Shown: positions 1 to 17,264 of the stretch, in pieces
How the letters are laid out: every line of letters begins with the position of its first letter
Position numbering within the stretch: the stretch's first letter is position 1
Assembly: GCA_949318235.1 (NCBI GenBank)
Contig: OX439132.1
Location: 15,196,943 to 15,260,942, forward strand
Length of the DNA stretch: 64,000 nucleotides
Direction of reading: 5' to 3'
From: Ecdyonurus torrentis
Lineage: Eukaryota; Arthropoda; Insecta; Ephemeroptera; Heptageniidae
The notes under the pieces: generated by a model
What the model was told of the DNA's origin: nothing
Database searches by the model: none
The model's input: the letters and a program-made list of their open reading frames with translations, nothing else
Made by a program: the position numbers and the translations under genes

Positions 1-346
1 AACGTAATATTTTAAATGTAAACATACTTCCTGCTTATGATGTAAAAATAAGTTTTTGAGTATTCCTTTTATCTTTCTATGCATAGTTATATTATATATA
101 TCAGCTTTTCTTCTTCTTCTTTTTAAAAATTTAGCCTTTTTACCCCCTCTTTTTTTCGATTTCATTTTTTTATTATGTAGAAATATTCAGCAAAAGAAAA
201 AGAAAATTCATGTATATACAGATCGAGTTTTTAGGCTTAAAGTTAAAGATGGTTAAGGTGAATAAGGGTGATGCGTAATGTTTTGAATGAAAGTAGGGGT
301 TATACACTCTACTATAGGATTCTCTAACTCTTGCCCATTTCAATAT

Positions 347-387
<41 letters not shown>

Positions 388-2290
388 CAAGAGGTTACGT
401 TCCTTCATCCTTTTCACTTCTTCATCTGCTTCTTATTTTCTTGAACCCTCAAACATTTTTCTTCTCTTACTACACACATATTCATCCTTACTATCAAAGT
501 AGGCAAAAATTGAGTCTTAAAAAACATACCATTACTATAAAAACATACTATTTCTATAGAGCATTGCATTTTTTTTTTATTCTTTAACCCCTAAAATAGA
601 TCCTTTTTTAAGATAGAATTTTATTATTCAATAAAAAAAAAGAAGAAACATGTTTAAATTGCTGGAATAAAATAAAAAGTAAAAAGAAGGGAGTGTGTAT
701 TTTTATTATGTAAATTGAAGTTAATCACATGAAAAAATAAAATATTTTGCAATTTCAAAAACTATATTATTTATATAGTATTTTAAGATTCAGTTTTTAT
801 GTCTCTAAAGTTTAAATAAAAAAACACTACAAGATTTTGCACCTTTTATATAGGCTACTTTATAGAGAACAATATGCGGAGAACTTTCATGACCTATGTT
901 TACATTTAATTTAATTTCATTTTGTGAAATAACTGCATCCCATTAAGTTTGTTATTTAAATGTATAAATTTTCTTAAACATGCAAGTGTTAAAATTATTT
1001 AATTTCTTAATTACTATCATGAATCTTATGTATATAACTGCAATAAGAAGAATAAGACAACGTTAGTAATCTTTTGTTTTTATTTTTAGTTTTATACGTA
1101 TAAAAAAATAAACAAAGGAAACAAGTAAACAGATAAACATTAATTATGCAACGCTAAAGTGTCTAGACTATTTCTTATAATATTATATGAAAATAAGTCA
1201 ATACTCTAATATTACCTTATATAAATAAATACAATTTAAATATATCTTTATACTTATTGATTTAAACACATTTGTTATACAAAAAGTGTCATCGTAAATT
1301 TGTTTTAAAATAGGAAATTAAAATGCATTTTAACGGATATTCTTTAAAAAGTTTGTTACTTCGACTATTTCATAGTTTTTGTATCATGAATTTTAATTCA
1401 TATGTATATCTACTATACTACAGAAAGAAAAAAAAAACTTATTTATTATGGTTGTTTTTTTATATCACGTATGTATTTTATACACAAGTTGTTTTGCTCA
1501 AATACAATGTAGTTCATATTTCTGTGGTCAGCACACAGCTGAAAAACGATACTATAATCTGATATAAACTACACATAGTAAAATGCAATGAGAATACTAA
1601 CCAGTTTCATGTATAATAAACTATATCTCGCTTGCATACACCAGTGCACTTTGGTGTTTCTAAACTACGAGACGAGAATGAGTAAAATTGCACTGTTTTT
1701 ATATAAAAAAACAAAATCCATACAATGTGTTTGTATAAACTCTATGATTTAATAGTATTACTTGCTTCTCATTGTATACAATTTATATAAAGATGAAAAA
1801 TTATTTTATTTTATTTATTACAAAAAAACAGTTCTTGGATGTGTAGTACTGTACAATATACGTAGTCCTATTTTATGCATATATTTAAAATCCTTTTATT
1901 TATTTTTTATTTTTAAATCTTTTAACAAAGCTTTTATATATTTATATCTCATAATTTTTCTCTTTCAGCTTTGGAATTTTTCAGGAACTAAGAAGTAATG
2001 TAAAAAAATATTGCAACAATTTCTGAATGAATGAAATAAAGTTATATTTAATGAGGAACAACAGTTTTTATTCTTTAAAGTTTGAATTTATATCTCTATT
2101 CTACTACATGCTTTTCTTCATAATTAATTTATGCAAGTAAATTACGTATTCGATTTTGACCATAACCTATATCTAACTCACTTGTTTGGACGGTAAATGA
2201 GACAATCAGAATTGTTTGCTTAGAATCCGTAACGTATATAACTCATTTAAATAAATTGAGTATTATCCAAACAAAAAACCCAAGAGACTG

Positions 2291-2321
<31 letters not shown>

Positions 2322-2716
2322 AAGTAAAAAACTTGTCAGTACTGAATCTTTACAGCAAAAAGTTACTGATATTTAATGAAGTACAAAAACATTGGGTACT
2401 TAATTTAGTGATAAACTAAATTATAATGTAACACAAAAAAATACACGTTTGTCCTTATATCAACTTTAAAATCAATACATTTTTGTGCGTAAACCAAACA
2501 GAAAAATATGATGATGTTTACTATTTTCATTATGACACGATATTTTAATAAATTTTGCTTTTATCAAAAGATTTTTTTTCTCATTTATATAAATGAAAAG
2601 CTATATTTCGTTTTCCCCTATGTATACCTGAACCAAAGAGCTTTTCATACGTTATTTTTTTGTATGCATATACTCTTACTGCGATGTATTTTACGTTTGC
2701 ATTTGTATAATACTTG
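1..2716. other. AT-rich spacer, no gene seen
   Basis: Frames here are short and dominated by Phe, Tyr, Ile, Leu and Lys, as AT-rich DNA gives by chance. It holds the (AG)n at 349, poly(A) at 2291-2319, a hairpin ACACCA/TGGTGT at about 1640-1660, and a 9-bp inverted pair TTGTTTGGA/TCCAAACAA at 2182 and 2266. Confidence 0.65.
349..382. repeat. (AG)n microsatellite
   Basis: A perfect 34-bp AG array. It drives a spurious Arg-Glu frame across 287-502. Confidence 0.95.
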
Positions 2717-2768
2717 CTGGGATTTGAACCTAGTTACTAATGGAGTTTAGTATAAATGCCTTTTATCC
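2717..2768 (-). pseudogene. Possible tRNA-like remnant without acceptor stem
   Basis: The minus strand shows three hairpins in tRNA order: ATAAA/TTTAT (D-like), ACTAA/TTAGT with loop ACTCCA, and CTAGG-TTCAAAT-CCCAG (T-like, 4 of 5 pairs). A B-box-like GGTTCAAATCC and an A-box-like TGGATAAAAGG are present. No acceptor stem pairs, and the anticodon loop is one base short. It could be a decayed SINE head or chance. Confidence 0.22.
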
Positions 2769-3473
2769 ATGATGAGTTTTTATATTATAATATCTATATA
2801 GTGCAATGCTGGACCTATACCTTGACTTCTAATATTATTTTTATACAAAAAACTGTATAATATGTTAAAAAGAGAGAGATAGAGATGATTCCTTCCCCTT
2901 CTATTTTTGTTCTCATTCCATTCAACGCATTTATTTTTTTCTTTTCTTTATTTTTTTTTCTGCACTGAAAATTCCATCGTTAACACACCCAATGCTTTTT
3001 TTACCAATAATTTTACTATTGAAATTCCATCAAGTGAGTCACAAAAGAATTAGCACCCATAAAGAGAGAGAGAGAGAGAGAGAATAAATTTTCTAATAAT
3101 GAATTTGGATGATGATGAATTTTAAATAGTTAGAATATGCATTTTAATATAATGAGAAGTGATATTGATATCAGGGTAGTAGAATGGTACTTCTCAATGT
3201 CAACCACCATAAAGGGAAAAATGTAAAAAAAAAAAAAAAAAAAAAAAAAAAGTGAGTGTGTATTATATATATTATATATATTATATTTATATATATTATA
3301 TATTCGCGTTTTAGAAAATGTACAACCAATATTCATATAAAAAGTAAAGACCTAGTTTTGTGTGTTTGTCAAGAATGGAAAACGGGGCAATGTAAAAGAA
3401 AATGTACAAGTATAATAAAAATTGTCAAAACTTAATGTAATGGATGTCTGCCACTAAATTAAACATGCGTGAA

Positions 3474-3509
<36 letters not shown>

Positions 3510-3639
3510 TCAATGATTGTCATAAAATTAGCATTTGAAAAGTCTGTCTGTATAACAAAACTTAAACTTAAAGTACCTGTACTGTAAACGGAACAGTAAA
3601 CCTTAAAATTTTTAATATAATTTTATTATTAATAGATAG

Positions 3640-3676
<37 letters not shown>

Positions 3677-4793
3677 TTGAATGATTGCCATATGTATCAT
3701 TGGTTATAAAAACTTAAAACACGTAAAAAGTTTAAGTACATTGGATTGATAGCTATATAAAAAATTGATTTTAAACCCAACTTAGAAATGAGTTTTGTTC
3801 AAAAAACTTCTCCACAAGTTTATGTAAATGACTTTAAGTGCCACATTGCCACATCGGTGTACTTGAAATACATTTACACTTTTCAAGTGCCTTACTATAC
3901 TAAATAGAATGCAATTTCTTGCAAGTGAGAAAGTTTTATGAAGTAAAATGCACCCCTATACATAATACAATATAGACTCTTTACTTCCTTCCAGGAAATT
4001 CACACTGGTCTATATGCCTTAACAATAGTCAAAGTCTTGTACTTTTTTCATTAAATTGTAAAGGATTAAAAAATTGTTTTGATTTATTTAAGTTGTCAGT
4101 TTGGGGAACAATTAAAAGCCATTAAAGAAGGGGTCAGATATTTTAATATAATACTGTAGTTTCATCATCTCACCCTAAAATGTTTTATTATTATTGTTTA
4201 AGATATACTTTAGTGTATGCGTGTATTAAGAACTCTTCTATATACTTGCCTGCCTGCTTGCCTGCATGAACTTATTATCTTACGAGATTTCATAATAATA
4301 CTCTTTCACTAACTTTATCTAGGGGTGGTTAACCTCAAAGACAACTTACTATAATAGCTCTGCATACTGACTCAGATTAAAACATATTGTAGACTACTTA
4401 TAATTATAATGACATTATTATACTTTAATGAGACAGACACGTCAATTATTCTTTCTTCTTCTTCTTTCTTCTATAATTATTTATATAATCTAGATTAATT
4501 TAAGTAAAAAGAAAAAATACACATTTACTCATAGCAAATTGATAATAATTTTGCGGTGATTACTTTATAATAAGAAGCTTTCAAATTGTACAATTGTTAA
4601 AGTAATTTTTTATTGAAGAACTCAAGTGGTTGCAAGTAATCTCTCCGGTCTCTACAGTATATAATATTCATTCTTTTTCTTTTAATACGTGTTTTTAAAC
4701 TTTTATATATATGGCTTTGCAAATTTGTTCAGTTCTTTCTTTCTTCCGAATTTGTCACGAAATTTTGTACCAAGTATGCTTCCAAGTCCTACA

Positions 4794-4795
<2 letters not shown>
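2769..4795. other. AT-rich spacer, no gene seen
   Basis: Contains short (GA)n at 3063-3083, poly(A) at 3225-3251 and 3477-3506, poly(T) at 3643-3673, an AT-rich run at 3260-3304, and a (TGCC)-like motif at about 4248-4265. No coding signal. Confidence 0.65.

Positions 4796-4883
<88 letters not shown>
4796..4883. repeat. (CT)n microsatellite, 88 bp
   Basis: A perfect CT array. Open frames on both strands here encode only Ser-Leu or Arg-Glu repeats and are artefacts. Confidence 0.97.
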
Positions 4884-4887
<4 letters not shown>

Positions 4888-7715
4888 ACTTCTTGTAGCT
4901 TTTTTTACAATTTCCAAAATCAACAGTCACGATATATTTAACTCAACTAAAGATTTTGTATTTACTTCTCAGCACACAAGCTAAATTTTATGTTGTTTTT
5001 TTTTTGTGTAGAAAATGGATTAAATTTAATGTATAAATCTTGTTAAAACTGAATGTCATGCTGTTTCTAACACGCTGAGTGTTTTTTTTTTTTTTATCCA
5101 CACGCAAGAACTAAAATGTACAGGTGGTTCTAAGTATTGTTTACAACTTATACAAAAAATAAAAACACAAATATAAAAATGCACACAAAAAATATACATT
5201 ATATATAATAATTTTATAGAGCAGGTCAAAATGTAACTGATCGCTATGTCAAATCATGATAAATACGACACGTCATCATTTTAATTGAGTTATTTATATC
5301 ATAAGGGTAGCAAAATAATAATTAATAATATTTCATTGTTTTCTGTTTGATTTATTGATTTACTAGTCTTGTTAATGGTTGTATGTTTGACTGTTACTGA
5401 TTATCTATACTTTGTTATACATAACATTCCTTTTTTTATATTTGTAATTGAGATAAAAGCAAAAAAATATTTGTTTTATGGTACATTTAGAGTTGGAAAA
5501 TTATACAGTGGTAAATATGGTAAATTTTTTGTACCGTAGTCAATTTTAATATTGTTTCTAAATATTATTACAGAAATACATTCGAGTTTTTGTTAAAATA
5601 ATCATTATATATATGTAATGTTTTGTTTCTAAATTTGTTTTATTTTACAGTAAATGTTAAAGTATATAATACTATAACGTTAGGTAAATACGTTGAAATA
5701 TATTTGTTTATAATTATTTAACTTTATTGAAAATCTCTGAAGTATCTTTATATAATTAATTGAAACGTAAAAATGAAACATTCTTGTTTGCTATAATTAA
5801 TAAATAATGCAACAAACTCATATTGTTTAAATTTTACGTTCTTTATATGTTACTGTCTGTCTATATGTGTACTTTGTATGTATTGATATTCTTGTTGCAA
5901 AATTTTGTATAAAGAGAGGGGAGAAAGCAATTTTGATTTTTTCTTATGAATAATAAATACACCTATTTCATCACATATTGGTAACATACAGTATATTACC
6001 ATCATACATAACATAATACTTAAATAAAACAGGGGATAAGAAGTTCAAAAAAAAAAATTATAATAATAATATTAAACAGGAATTAAAAATCTATTATCTC
6101 AAGAAAAACCTTAAAATTGAATATCAAAATTTCAAGTGTTTAAGTTATCATGGAAATGGTAAAAGTGGAGAAGTATTTTTGTTTTGAAAAGTTAGTTCAT
6201 TACTCTATGGTACTGCAGAATTGTACAAAGTTGTGACCTAGAATTTAGAACAATAATAACATGCGAGAGTCATTGTGTGAAGTACTTTTGCAAGTACACG
6301 ATGATGATGAGGAAGAAGAAGGAAGTCGCTACATTTTGGTCTTTCTTGTGGTATATGCCAACTTGAAAACATAAAGGAAACGTCGAAGTTTTGCCTCAAC
6401 TTATTGCTGCATATTATACTGTATTTTGATACTTGAGTTATATGTATAAGAGAGAAATAGCTGCATGAAAAATTTTTTTTAGTGACTTTTGTAAAAAGAA
6501 CTGCTAATAATATTAACATTTTACGAGACGTAAATTTCATTGCGTTGACTGAACTTCTTTTCAAATCACTTTTCTATAAGAATTTTTTTAAATTTGAAAA
6601 AATTAGAAGTCATTATTTTCAAAAACGGTTACTATATTATCTATTATCGAATTTGTTGTGAATTTGTTGTTTTTCGTTGTTTGATACAAAAGGCATACTA
6701 TTTTACAGATTTAGTTTAATTTGATGATGGGTATAATTTTATGATTTATTATTTCAATATTATTTAACAATATTTAATTATTATAAAGTGGCAGAAATAA
6801 TAATATATCTCTGTTATCCATCACTCACTCACTAACCCACTCATCTCTCTTATACGTTTTATATATATGAAAACCAATTTCTTTGACCTTTGTAAATCGA
6901 ATTGTGGCAGTCAAGCGTTTGATGGAGTCATGTTTGTTTTTAATCAACTAGAGGACTTAATAATCTAATTTTCACACGCTGAGAGAAAAGTAAATAAATA
7001 AAATTAACCAGTATAGTAATCATGACTATCTTTACCAAAATGCTTTTATATAGGCTGGAACTTTTAAGGTTTACTAAAATCTAAAATGTTATCTGTACAC
7101 TTCAGTTAAAAATAATTATAAATTTTGGTAAAATATAAAGTGTATTCCCGAATTAAAAAAAAATATTTAGCATGTTTTCACGTAAAAGTATTACATATTT
7201 AAGTAAAACTGGATTAAAAAAATATATTTTAACATTCTTTAAAGCAAAAATATTTAGAGAATGATGTTTTAACAACGCAATTTCACACTCATTTATTTTA
7301 GTTGAAAAAAAAGTCTCTTAAACTAATTCATTATAACACCACCTGATGATGAAATTCCATGCATAAACATTCAACATTTTAGAGGCGTTAAGTGCTTCAT
7401 TTCCCTTCAAATATCTTATAAATTTTAACGAATGCATTAGACCTTTTGTATAATAAAAAAATTTGTGCAACCCACACAATATAAATATACACATATATAT
7501 ATATATATATATATAGAATAAGCTTAAGTTAATGCAAATTATGTTACCTCCCCTAACATTGTGTGATAGTGAAAACATTGTCAGCAAGTAGAGTTGAGTG
7601 GAAGACAACGTTTTGGTTATAGTGGTGGGAAATCGCCTTGAGCTCTTCTATAGATCGACTGACTACTTTTCGTACTTTACTATATACCCTGAAAAGAGAA
7701 GCAAAACACACTGCA

Positions 7716-7720
<5 letters not shown>
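4884..7720. other. AT-rich spacer, no gene seen
   Basis: A 108-codon minus frame at 6238-6564 has a hydrophobic stretch (MLILLAVLFTKV) but no splice, promoter or family signal, and its length is within chance expectation. A short (TA)n lies at about 7494-7515. Confidence 0.6.

Positions 7721-7807
<87 letters not shown>
7721..7807. repeat. (CT)n microsatellite, 87 bp
   Basis: A perfect CT array. A second, shorter CT run lies at about 7925-7945, inside a C-rich stretch (7815-8030). Confidence 0.97.
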
Positions 7808-7812
<5 letters not shown>

Positions 7813-8078
7813 GTTCCCGTTGTAGTTATCGTATCATTTGCAAAACACCCCCCTTACCACCGCCTTTTCTACAAGCCTGAGCAAACAGTCGAGCCTCAGA
7901 TACAAACCCGCAGTTCTCTCCACCTCCTCTCTCTCTCTCTCTCTCCGCTTGATCTCATTTCTCTTACTTCACTTCTCTTACATCGTCTTTGCAAAATCTT
8001 GTCACGGGTTTGAACCTCGTAACTTTGACAATAACTCACAATACGTGATCTTTTCTCCATGTATTTTTTGTTATTCTT

Positions 8079-8116
<38 letters not shown>

Positions 8117-8744
8117 AAAAAAATATATATACAACATGTATACAAGTTTCCGCACTTTATGTTCAAATCACATCCAGTACATTGTCTTTCGTATTTTCTT
8201 GGTACATTTTGTGCTCATGTTATACACAATGGTACACACGATTGACTTTAAACAATTTAACTTGTGAAACTTCAATATACAAAATTTTGATTTTTTTATA
8301 CGGGATATTTTATTGTATTTTATTTTAAAGTCTTCTTCTAGTTTTTTTTTTTTTTTTTTTTTGTTTCTAACAAAGTTACAACAGTCAGTAAGTCATTCTT
8401 TATATTGCTGTTACTGAATGATTTTTTTTTATCTCAAAACGTATGAGAAGTAATTACCATTTTAATGATGAAAAGAAAAGTTTCTCTATTTTTATACCTA
8501 CATATATGTCTATATCTAAAAAGTATGTATAGAACCACAAAGGGAAAACTTTGCGTTCTTTCTTTCTTTGACTGTTCTTTCTTTGTCTACGTCTGTTATG
8601 TATCTGAGTTTACTTAGCCAACTTAATGCAAAGTTTTTATACATGAATATTGAATTAAATGTGCGGATATCCAAGTTTTTTTTATAGTCTCCCTCTCATA
8701 AAGTGCACACAAAGTTAAGAAGATGAGAGAAGCTCCGACGTTTG

Positions 8745-8749
<5 letters not shown>
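7808..8749. other. Spacer with C-rich patch and homopolymers
   Basis: 7815-8030 is richer in C (CACCCCCCTTACCACCGCC). An isolated B-box-like GGTTCAAACCC lies on the minus strand at 8006-8016. Poly(A) is at 8084-8114 and poly(T) at 8342-8362. The 135-codon frame at 7838-8245 is built from the CT and A tracts. Confidence 0.6.

Positions 8750-8839
<90 letters not shown>
8750..8839. repeat. (AT)n microsatellite, 90 bp
   Basis: A perfect AT array next to a pyrimidine-rich, GC-richer stretch (8845-9050). Confidence 0.97.
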
Positions 8840-13511
<4,672 letters not shown>

Positions 13512-13716
13512 CTAATATAATCTAATTTTTTTGTTCTAAACTGTTATAGAATTGGTACTCCAAAATTATATTATACAAAATTTTCAAGATGATATTTGAA
13601 GTATCATAGTGTGGTCTTACAGATTTTAAACTATAGCAAAAAGTTCATAATGCATGAAGCTATACTTCATGGTTTTTAAATGTGATCACTGATCATCCAC
13701 ATTTTTAGTCAACTGC

Positions 13717-13718
<2 letters not shown>

Positions 13719-13750
<32 letters not shown>

Positions 13751-13752
13751 TT
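13719..13752. repeat. (ATT)n microsatellite
   Basis: About eleven ATT units. Shorter ATT/AAT runs occur elsewhere, for example 29703-29722 and 49878-49893. Confidence 0.95.
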
Positions 13753-15625
13753 GTTGCAAAAGAGCATAATATTATCTACACATTTAATGCTATGATAAAC
13801 TTTGATTGTATTCATAATTGAAATTTATAAGGAACACCAATCAATAATAAAGTCAATTATTTATCGATTGGTTACATGCAGTACAGTACATAATTTGTTA
13901 TAAAGTTTACTAACTTTTATTTTTATTTTGAATTTCATGTTGTTTAATATTAAAATTTAAAATAAAATGAAAATTTTCAGACTTCTAGGAATTTTAGTAC
14001 ACTAAAATACTAACATTACTTCACGAACAACAAGAAAAATTGTATTTACGTATGAACTTATTGTACAGTATTAGAATTATAAGAAACTGAATATTATTAT
14101 GAAACTATAAAAATATGAAGTCTACTAACAGAAGGGTCTATGAATCACGTACATATTGTTACTATTCTATTTATTGTATGTCAAGCGTATGATTCTTAAA
14201 GACAAATCAACTACCCCAATACCCATTTTTTTCCATATATATATTTTTAACATCAATTTTCTCTCAATATTCTTTCACCCTCATATACTTTATTTCTTCT
14301 TTCTCTTCCTATTTTTTTGTTGCTGGTCGATTGATGCCTTATTCTACATTGCGTGATCGTAAGAGAGAAGAAGGAAAAAAAAATGCAGTGAGAAATAAAG
14401 AAGTTTTCTTATTTCTATGGGTAGGGAGCACGTACGATTTACGGCAGGTCTTTTTCTTTCTTATTCTTTTCTCTCACTCTACTCGAGTGTTCTAAGCATA
14501 TAGACAAATGAGACATCACACTATGAACTAAAGCAATAGAAAGACCAACGACTACACTACTTCTCTAGTACAACATGAACTCTAACAATCCATTACATCT
14601 ACATACTATATACCCGTATAAAAAGAGTTTATTTAATATGTCTTTCCTCTTTGAACTGTATCCTTTATTCTGTAATATAAATTACTTTATATTATATGCA
14701 TACCTAGAGAGAAAAAAAACTGAGAAAATTAAAATCATGCTGAATAAAAAGGGTGTTTATTACAATAGTATACAATTCATATGACTCCTTTAAATTTACG
14801 TAAATTTTAAAAATTTGTGCGTTAAAACTTGCAGAAGACGATCGAACTCCGCTGTAAATTCGAACAAACGAGTAACGGAAAATAACGTCACAGGCTTTTT
14901 GGGGGCGTGGACCTCATATTTTATTTATGAATTAATTACTGAAAATAAAGGTAAGTATTGACTCCAATAGAATCAGTTCAATCTGCTAGTTACACTCTTT
15001 CTGAATTATGTACTCAAATACTGTCCCAAAAATCATATAGTCATCATATATGTAATCATATAGTCTTCCTCATTGTAACAGTTTTTAATGTTTTACATTT
15101 TGCAAAAGTTACATTTTGCTGCCATCATATTATATTGTACGATTCATTACACACTAACACTAGCAGTACTTTATTCCAACGTCATGAAACTTTAAAACTG
15201 AATTCAAATTTAGTTTTAATATCCATTCCCCTATGTATAGAAAAGATTTTCTAACTTCAAAACCAGTTGCAAAATTATTCAACACTTTAGTGACCTATAT
15301 TATGTATTATAACGCGTGCTAAAAATTTTAAATTAATATTAACTTCGCACGTAAGAAAAGTCGTCAAGAATTTTATTCTTTTTCTTCCGCAAAGCAGTTT
15401 GATTTCACATACTTAGAGCGCTACGTGTCTTGTATTGTCCTAGCAATTTTTAGTTTTTGTCTTTTTAGACACTTTGGAATTTGAAATTCTCAGAATTCAC
15501 GTTAGGTCTTTTTTATTGCCTTAAAAACCTCAACAAAGAATGCATTCTTCATAAAATAGAAAAAAAGAATATGGAAAACATGGACATTACGTTATCGATT
15601 ATAATATTGTCATATAGTAGCACGC

Positions 15626-15658
<33 letters not shown>

Positions 15659-15865
15659 GTAATATGTATGTTAGTACAGAAGAGGTCATATCATCTTATT
15701 TTTCTACTCAATAAATTTTACATTTTTTTTCCCGACCTTATACACGAGTACAGCAAACTTAAAATGTTATACGAGAAAATATGGTGGGATATAAACTAAA
15801 AAACCGAACGTATTGACAGATAGATTTATATCAGCTTAAAATATATAGAAGAATATTTTTGATGA

Positions 15866-15896
<31 letters not shown>

Positions 15897-16837
15897 TTTC
15901 AATAAACTGTATGAAAGGTTATGGATTAAATACATCAATAACCATTGAAAAATATTATATAATATAAAAAGAGTTTACGAATATAAAGTTATTTGAACAA
16001 AAATTGAATGGGGTTAAATTTGAAAAAGTAATGATAAGCCATATAATATATTTTATGTATGTAAGCGTTATTTATTCGTGTATTTGAAATATTTTATGTA
16101 TAATATTTGAAAAGGCAAAGTGGATTTAATTCAACATTTGTTTATGATTGTAAAAGAAAATAATTTAACCAAAGGCCGAAAAATTATAATGCATTTTCAT
16201 TTTGTGTACTCTTAAAATTACGAATATATTATAAGCCTGTATACTTTTCATTCATAATTTTCATATAAATTGAGGGAAAGGTAAATATTTCCCATACTAA
16301 TCGAGTGTCAATTGTAATCAATCAACAATCATGATTAATGCATTAAAACTACATATTTGATTTAATTTAAAATTTTAACATAACTAAAATTCTATAAAAT
16401 ATAAAAGGGCACTATATTTTTGTGCTTTTTCATATGTAAATTACTTCAATATTTACATCCCTATGTTTGAAAAATTTTATAAAAAAAATTATTTCAAATT
16501 GAAAAGTGCTCTAAATTTCTTAAGCATGAATTCATACGGTTATAATATGTAAAAAAAAAATAAAATAATAATAATATTAGCATTTTGATTTTCAAACTTT
16601 CAACAAACTTTTCTAATTTGAAGTTTAAAATATATTTCACAAATTTTATTTTAATATAAAAATATACCTTTTTTATGTAAACGATATATATAAAAAAAAA
16701 TAGGTAAAGTTTGTTCCATATATTATTTTTTATCAATATATACGCAGAAAATAGAAAAAAAAATATGTATAGCCTTATTTGTATAGCATATTGCAAGGAG
16801 AGTATTATATTGTGGTGCACTATGCTATGATGTTATT
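13753..16837. other. AT-rich spacer, no gene seen
   Basis: Outside the patch at 14838-14956, it holds poly(A) at 15627-15657 and a (CT)n at about 15868-15895. The 98-codon frame after 14958 starts at TTG and is not convincing. Confidence 0.6.
14838..14956 (+). promoter_or_regulatory. GC-richer patch with GC box, CRE-like site and consensus donor
   Basis: Within AT-rich spacer, this stretch holds several CpGs, AACGTCAC at about 14884, GGGGGCGTGG (a KLF/Egr-type GC box) at 14901-14910, and a perfect AAAG|GTAAGT donor at 14951-14956. These could mark a promoter and first exon. No coding frame continues into the donor, and no matching acceptor could be assigned. Confidence 0.2.
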
Positions 16838-17050
16838 TTGGTGATGTTCTCCAACATTCAATTGCCTTACAAAAACATGAAGAAGACGAGAAAAGTTGTA
16901 CTTCACACACGTGTGTTAGCTAAGCAATGGAAATTGGTCACAGATATTGCAAAAAAAACGAAAGGGATGATGCAAGAAGAACTTTTTTTAGGGGAAAAAA
17001 CACAGTTTTCCGGTGCAACCAAGGCATATATAATATTTATATTCACTTCA
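16838..17050 (+). CDS. Hypothetical ORF of mixed composition
   Basis: The ATG at 16844 (preceded by an in-frame GTG at 16838) opens about 70 residues of ordinary mixed composition, with VLAKQWKLVTDIAKKTKGMM near the middle, before the frame runs into a (CT)n microsatellite (Ser-Leu repeat) and ends at 17140. It is the least repeat-driven of the anonymous frames. No domain is recognised and no splice or promoter signals support it. A frame this long is about what chance would give in DNA of this composition. Confidence 0.15.
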
Positions 17051-17055
17051 CGTGA

Positions 17056-17059
<4 letters not shown>

Positions 17060-17103
<44 letters not shown>

Positions 17104-17182
17104 CTTTTTCTCTGACTTTTCTTGCAGCAATATACTGTAGAATGGATGTACAAAATGTACACACTACCATGACTTTACTTTT

Positions 17183-17259
<77 letters not shown>
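17060..17259. repeat. Two (CT)n arrays flanking an 84-bp unique spacer
   Basis: The CT arrays are at 17060-17100 and 17185-17259, in the same orientation around unique DNA. A T-rich tract (17350-17430) follows. Confidence 0.95.

Positions 17260-17264
<5 letters not shown>

Noticed and set aside
2291..2319. Poly(A)/poly(T) tracts as retroposon tails
   Set aside because: More than 20 tracts of about 25-50 bp occur without a shared upstream body or target-site duplications; they look like homopolymer microsatellites.
4689..4941. Open frames encoding Ser-Leu or Arg-Glu repeats (also at 7.6, 17.0, 32.8 and 51.7 kb)
   Set aside because: They are translations of (CT)n/(GA)n microsatellites.
6238..6564. 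108-codon minus-strand frame with a hydrophobic segment
   Set aside because: No signal-peptide-like start at the first Met, no promoter or intron signals, and chance length.
8006..8016. Isolated B-box-like GGTTCAAACCC (minus strand)
   Set aside because: No A box, D arm or acceptor pairing at the right distance; the same holds for the site at 34780-34789.
7838..8245. 135-codon plus-strand frame
   Set aside because: It is built from a CT-rich run, a poly(A) tract read as Lys, and AT-rich flanks; no domain or splice support.
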